Source: Lachnospiraceae bacterium (GTDB lineage: Bacteria > Bacillota > Clostridia > Lachnospirales > Lachnospiraceae). Taken from it: 64,000 bases of DNA. The stretch is taken from assembly GCA_022800815.1 (NCBI GenBank), contig JAAWRC010000012.1, positions 1 through 64,000 of the forward strand. The letters are read 5' to 3'. The position numbers were made by a program, and so were the translations under genes. The first letter of the stretch is position 1. Each line of letters opens with the position of its first letter. The notes under the pieces were generated by a model that ran no database searches, was not told where the DNA came from, and saw only the letters and a list, made by a program, of their open reading frames with translations. Below, one piece after another: positions 61,952 through 64,000 of the stretch.

Positions 61952-63334
61952 ATGTATCAGATAGATTTTAAGAAGCCTGTGGCCGTGCATTTCATCGGGA
62001 TCGGCGGCATCAGCATGAGCGGGCTGGCGGAGGTGCTCTTGTCAAAGGGCTTTGCGGTCAGCGGTTCCGACTCGGCGGTATCCCCGCTGACGGATCATTT
62101 AAAGGAGGCGGGGGTAAAAATCTATGAGGGCCAGCGGGCCTCCAATCTTGCGGACGGCGTGGATGTGGCGGTCTACACGGCGGCCGTCCACGAGGATAAT
62201 CCGGAGCTTAAGGCGGCAAGGGAGAGGGGGATTCCCCTCCTTACCCGCGCAGAGCTTTTGGGGCAGATCATGAGGAATTATCCACAGGCGGTGGCCGTTG
62301 CGGGGACCCACGGGAAGACCACGACCACCTCCATGGTGACGGAGATCCTTCTGGCGGCCGGAAAGGATCCGACCATTTCCGTGGGGGGCATTCTCCATAG
62401 CATCGGAGGAAATGTCCGCATCGGTCATTCCGACTGTTTTGTGACGGAGGCGTGCGAATATACCAACAGTTATCATTCCTTTTTTCCGACCATCTCGGTG
62501 ATTCTCAACATCCGCCCGGATCACCTGGACTTCTTTAAGGATCTGGACGACATCCGGGAATCCTTCCATACCTTTGCGAAGCGCCTGCCAAAGGAGGGGC
62601 TTCTGATCATCAATGCGGACATTCCGGACTACCGGGAGCTGATGGGCGACGTCGGCTGCCGGATGGTGACGTTTTCGTTGGAGGGGGCGGAGGCGGATTA
62701 CCGCGCAGAGCGTATTTCTTACAATGACGAGGGCCATGCCGCCTTTGACGTGGTGAGGCGGGGCGAGGTTGTCGCGCATCTGGAGCTTGGCGTGCCGGGC
62801 GAGCACAACGTGGCCAACGCCCTGGCAGCGGTGGCCGCCGCCGAGGCCCTCGGGGCGGGGCGGAGTTCCATTGAGCGGGGGCTGGACGGCTACAGGGGGA
62901 CGGAGCGGCGTTTTGAACTGAAGGGCGAGCTGGGCGGAGTCACCATCGTGGATGATTACGCTCATCACCCCGACGAGATCCGGGCCACTCTCGAGACGGC
63001 CAGACGGCTGCACAGGAAGAAGCTGTGGTGCGTGTTTCAGCCCCACACCTATACCAGGACGAAAGCCCTCATGGATGAGTTTGCGGAAGCGCTTTCCCTG
63101 GCTGACGAGGTGGTGCTGGCGAAAATCTATCCGGCCAGGGAGACGGACACCCTTGGAATCAGTTCGGCGGATCTGGCCCGGAAATTGGCGGCGCTCGGAA
63201 AAAAAGCGCATTATTTTGAGTCCTTTGACGAGATCGAAAGTTTTCTTTTGACGAAGCTTATCCCCGGTGAATTGTTGATAACCATGGGGGCGGGAGACGT
63301 TGTAAAGATTGGAGAAAAGCTGTTGGGACAATAG
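61952..63334 (+). CDS. murC: UDP-N-acetylmuramate--L-alanine ligase
   Basis: The 460-residue Mur ligase has the MurC layout: N-terminal UDP-binding Rossmann domain (VHFIGIGGISMSGLAEVL), ATP loop AVAGTHGKTTTTSM (about 111-124), EACEYTNSYHSFFPTISVIL, and the C-terminal VDDYAHHPDEIRATL and FQPHTYTRTKALMDEF motifs. It adds L-Ala to UDP-MurNAc in peptidoglycan synthesis. As in many Firmicutes it is outside the dcw cluster. Its stop is followed directly by a DnaA box. Confidence 0.96.
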   Translation: MYQIDFKKPVAVHFIGIGGISMSGLAEVLLSKGFAVSGSDSAVSPLTDHLKEAGVKIYEGQRASNLADGVDVAVYTAAVHEDNPELKAARERGIPLLTRAELLGQIMRNYPQAVAVAGTHGKTTTTSMVTEILLAAGKDPTISVGGILHSIGGNVRIGHSDCFVTEACEYTNSYHSFFPTISVILNIRPDHLDFFKDLDDIRESFHTFAKRLPKEGLLIINADIPDYRELMGDVGCRMVTFSLEGAEADYRAERISYNDEGHAAFDVVRRGEVVAHLELGVPGEHNVANALAAVAAAEALGAGRSSIERGLDGYRGTERRFELKGELGGVTIVDDYAHHPDEIRATLETARRLHRKKLWCVFQPHTYTRTKALMDEFAEALSLADEVVLAKIYPARETDTLGISSADLARKLAALGKKAHYFESFDEIESFLLTKLIPGELLITMGAGDVVKIGEKLLGQ

Positions 63335-63408
63335 TTATCCACAAACCTCGCAGGGTTATCCACAAAATTTTGGGGATAACTCCGTGGGGGTTTCGTCTTC
63401 GGGGATAA
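63335..63408. promoter_or_regulatory. DnaA-box cluster
   Basis: Two perfect TTATCCACA boxes on the plus strand (63335-63343 and 63356-63364) and two one-mismatch boxes on the minus strand (TTATCCCCA at 63379-63371, TTATCCCCG at 63408-63400). They lie between murC and the DnaD-like gene, upstream of an extended -10 box (TGCTATAAT, TATAAT at 63452-63457). DnaA control of the replication gene is a reasonable inference. Confidence 0.75.
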
Positions 63409-63484
63409 AATCCTTTCGGGAAAACCGGTTCTCATTTCCCGGTTCCTGTGCTATAATGGGAGGGAAGATGGGAGAGGTGAGGAG

Positions 63485-64000
63485 ATGACGGGATTATCCG
63501 TGAAGGACGGGCGCAGAGAGGGCGTCACGCCGATATCGAACCGGTTTATTGACCGGTTTCTTCCGGAGGCGAACGGGGAATTTGTGAAGGTGTATCTGCT
63601 TCTTCTCAGACGGGTCGCCGAGGGAGGGGAGCTTTCGGTCTCTTACATGGCTGACAAGCTGAATCATACGGAGAAGGATGTGCTTCGGGCATTAAAATAC
63701 TGGGAAAAGATGAGGATTTTGAAGCTGGAGTACGGGCCCGGGGCTCTGCTTTCGGGCCTGGAGCTTCTTCCGGAGGCTGTCGGGGAGGCGGCCTGCACGG
63801 CGGAGGAACCTGGGGAGAGCGAGGAAGGGCCTGAGCCGGAGCCGGCCGGGGAGGAGCCGGAGCGAAAGGCGGTGGATTTCCAGGCCCTGGAGGGGGACGA
63901 GGAATTTGGACAGCTTCTGGACCTGACCGGCTGTTACGTGGGGCGGATCCTGACATCCAGGGACTGCGAGGTGCTGGCGCAGCTTTACGCCGGCGTGGGC
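63485..64000 (+). CDS. DnaD-domain replication protein, N-terminal part (truncated by window)
   Basis: The ATG at 63485 follows GGGAGAGGTGAGG and the frame is open to the window end (172 codons). The first about 85 residues form a winged-helix domain (FIDRFLPEANGEFVKVYLLL, LSVSYMADKLNHTEKDVLRA, LKYWEKMRIL), as in DnaD/DnaB primosomal loaders and phage replisome organisers. An acidic Glu/Pro linker (about 100-130) follows, then the beginning of a DnaD-like helical domain (LTSRDCEVLAQLY). It likely helps load the replicative helicase. Its gene follows a DnaA-box cluster. Confidence 0.8.
   Translation, partial: MTGLSVKDGRREGVTPISNRFIDRFLPEANGEFVKVYLLLLRRVAEGGELSVSYMADKLNHTEKDVLRALKYWEKMRILKLEYGPGALLSGLELLPEAVGEAACTAEEPGESEEGPEPEPAGEEPERKAVDFQALEGDEEFGQLLDLTGCYVGRILTSRDCEVLAQLYAGVG

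Noticed and set aside
62099..63331. 410-codon leftward frame opposite murC
   Set aside because: Antisense shadow of a clear Mur ligase.
63335..63408. Chromosomal replication origin
   Set aside because: DnaA boxes are present, but dnaA, dnaN, an A/T-rich unwinding element and other origin neighbours are not.

Overview
The window looks like a chromosomal segment of a high-GC gut-type clostridium, most likely a Lachnospiraceae relative. This is an inference from gene content: subunit-type SdaAB/SdaAA serine dehydratase, ferredoxin-containing aldo/keto reductases, a preQ1 riboswitch ahead of queT, Gram-positive lipoprotein signals and strong purine-rich ribosome binding sites. No rRNA and only one tRNA (tRNA-Val, GAC) are present. 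Most of the window is ordinary metabolic and transport chromosome, interrupted by several A/T-richer scars.

1-5 kb: the end of an unknown small gene; an A/T-rich scar holding a response-regulator/TIR chimera; recD2 helicase overlapping a SprT-like protease; a MarR regulator with a palindromic operator; a small conserved protein; and copies of an intergenic repeat. 4.8-12 kb: a lone ribulokinase; a deleted short-chain dehydrogenase; alanine dehydrogenase; and a leftward operon of a DeoR-type regulator, an unusual cytoplasmic BMP-like protein and a metallophosphoesterase. 12.5-20.7 kb: an alpha-galactoside uptake and hydrolysis cluster (AraC regulator, binding protein, two permeases, GH36 enzyme, small membrane protein, MsmK/UgpC-type ATPase).

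20.8-24.1 kb: an A/T-richer island with its own promoter and terminator and three overlapping genes: a DUF262 protein, an AAA/ABC-type ATPase with DUF3696 features, and a protein ending in a RelE/Gp49-like domain. This is the best candidate for a poorly described defence system. 24.1-32.7 kb: serine deamination and transport, then an ABC-2 exporter divergent from a NarL-type two-component pair, resembling Bacillus lnrJKLMN. 32.7-44.7 kb: a complete branched-chain amino-acid importer (livJHMGF), a LysR regulator, a 76-bp tandem repeat, leuCD, thrC and a PdaC-like deacetylase. 44.7-50.2 kb: an aldo/keto reductase; a phage-type repressor with an ImmA-like partner lacking its catalytic Glu; decayed prophage tail genes; two prolyl-tRNA editing genes (one broken); a cyclic phosphodiesterase; and tRNA-Val. 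50.3-64 kb: a multidomain flavoprotein-rhodanese-sulfite-reductase-like enzyme; a second aldo/keto reductase; a ROK regulator divergent from a sugar-type ABC operon with an esterase and a zinc dehydrogenase; queT; murC; and the start of a DnaD-like gene preceded by DnaA boxes.

All identifications come from reading motifs and translated sequence; no database search was run. Long reading frames opposite GC-rich genes were treated as shadows.
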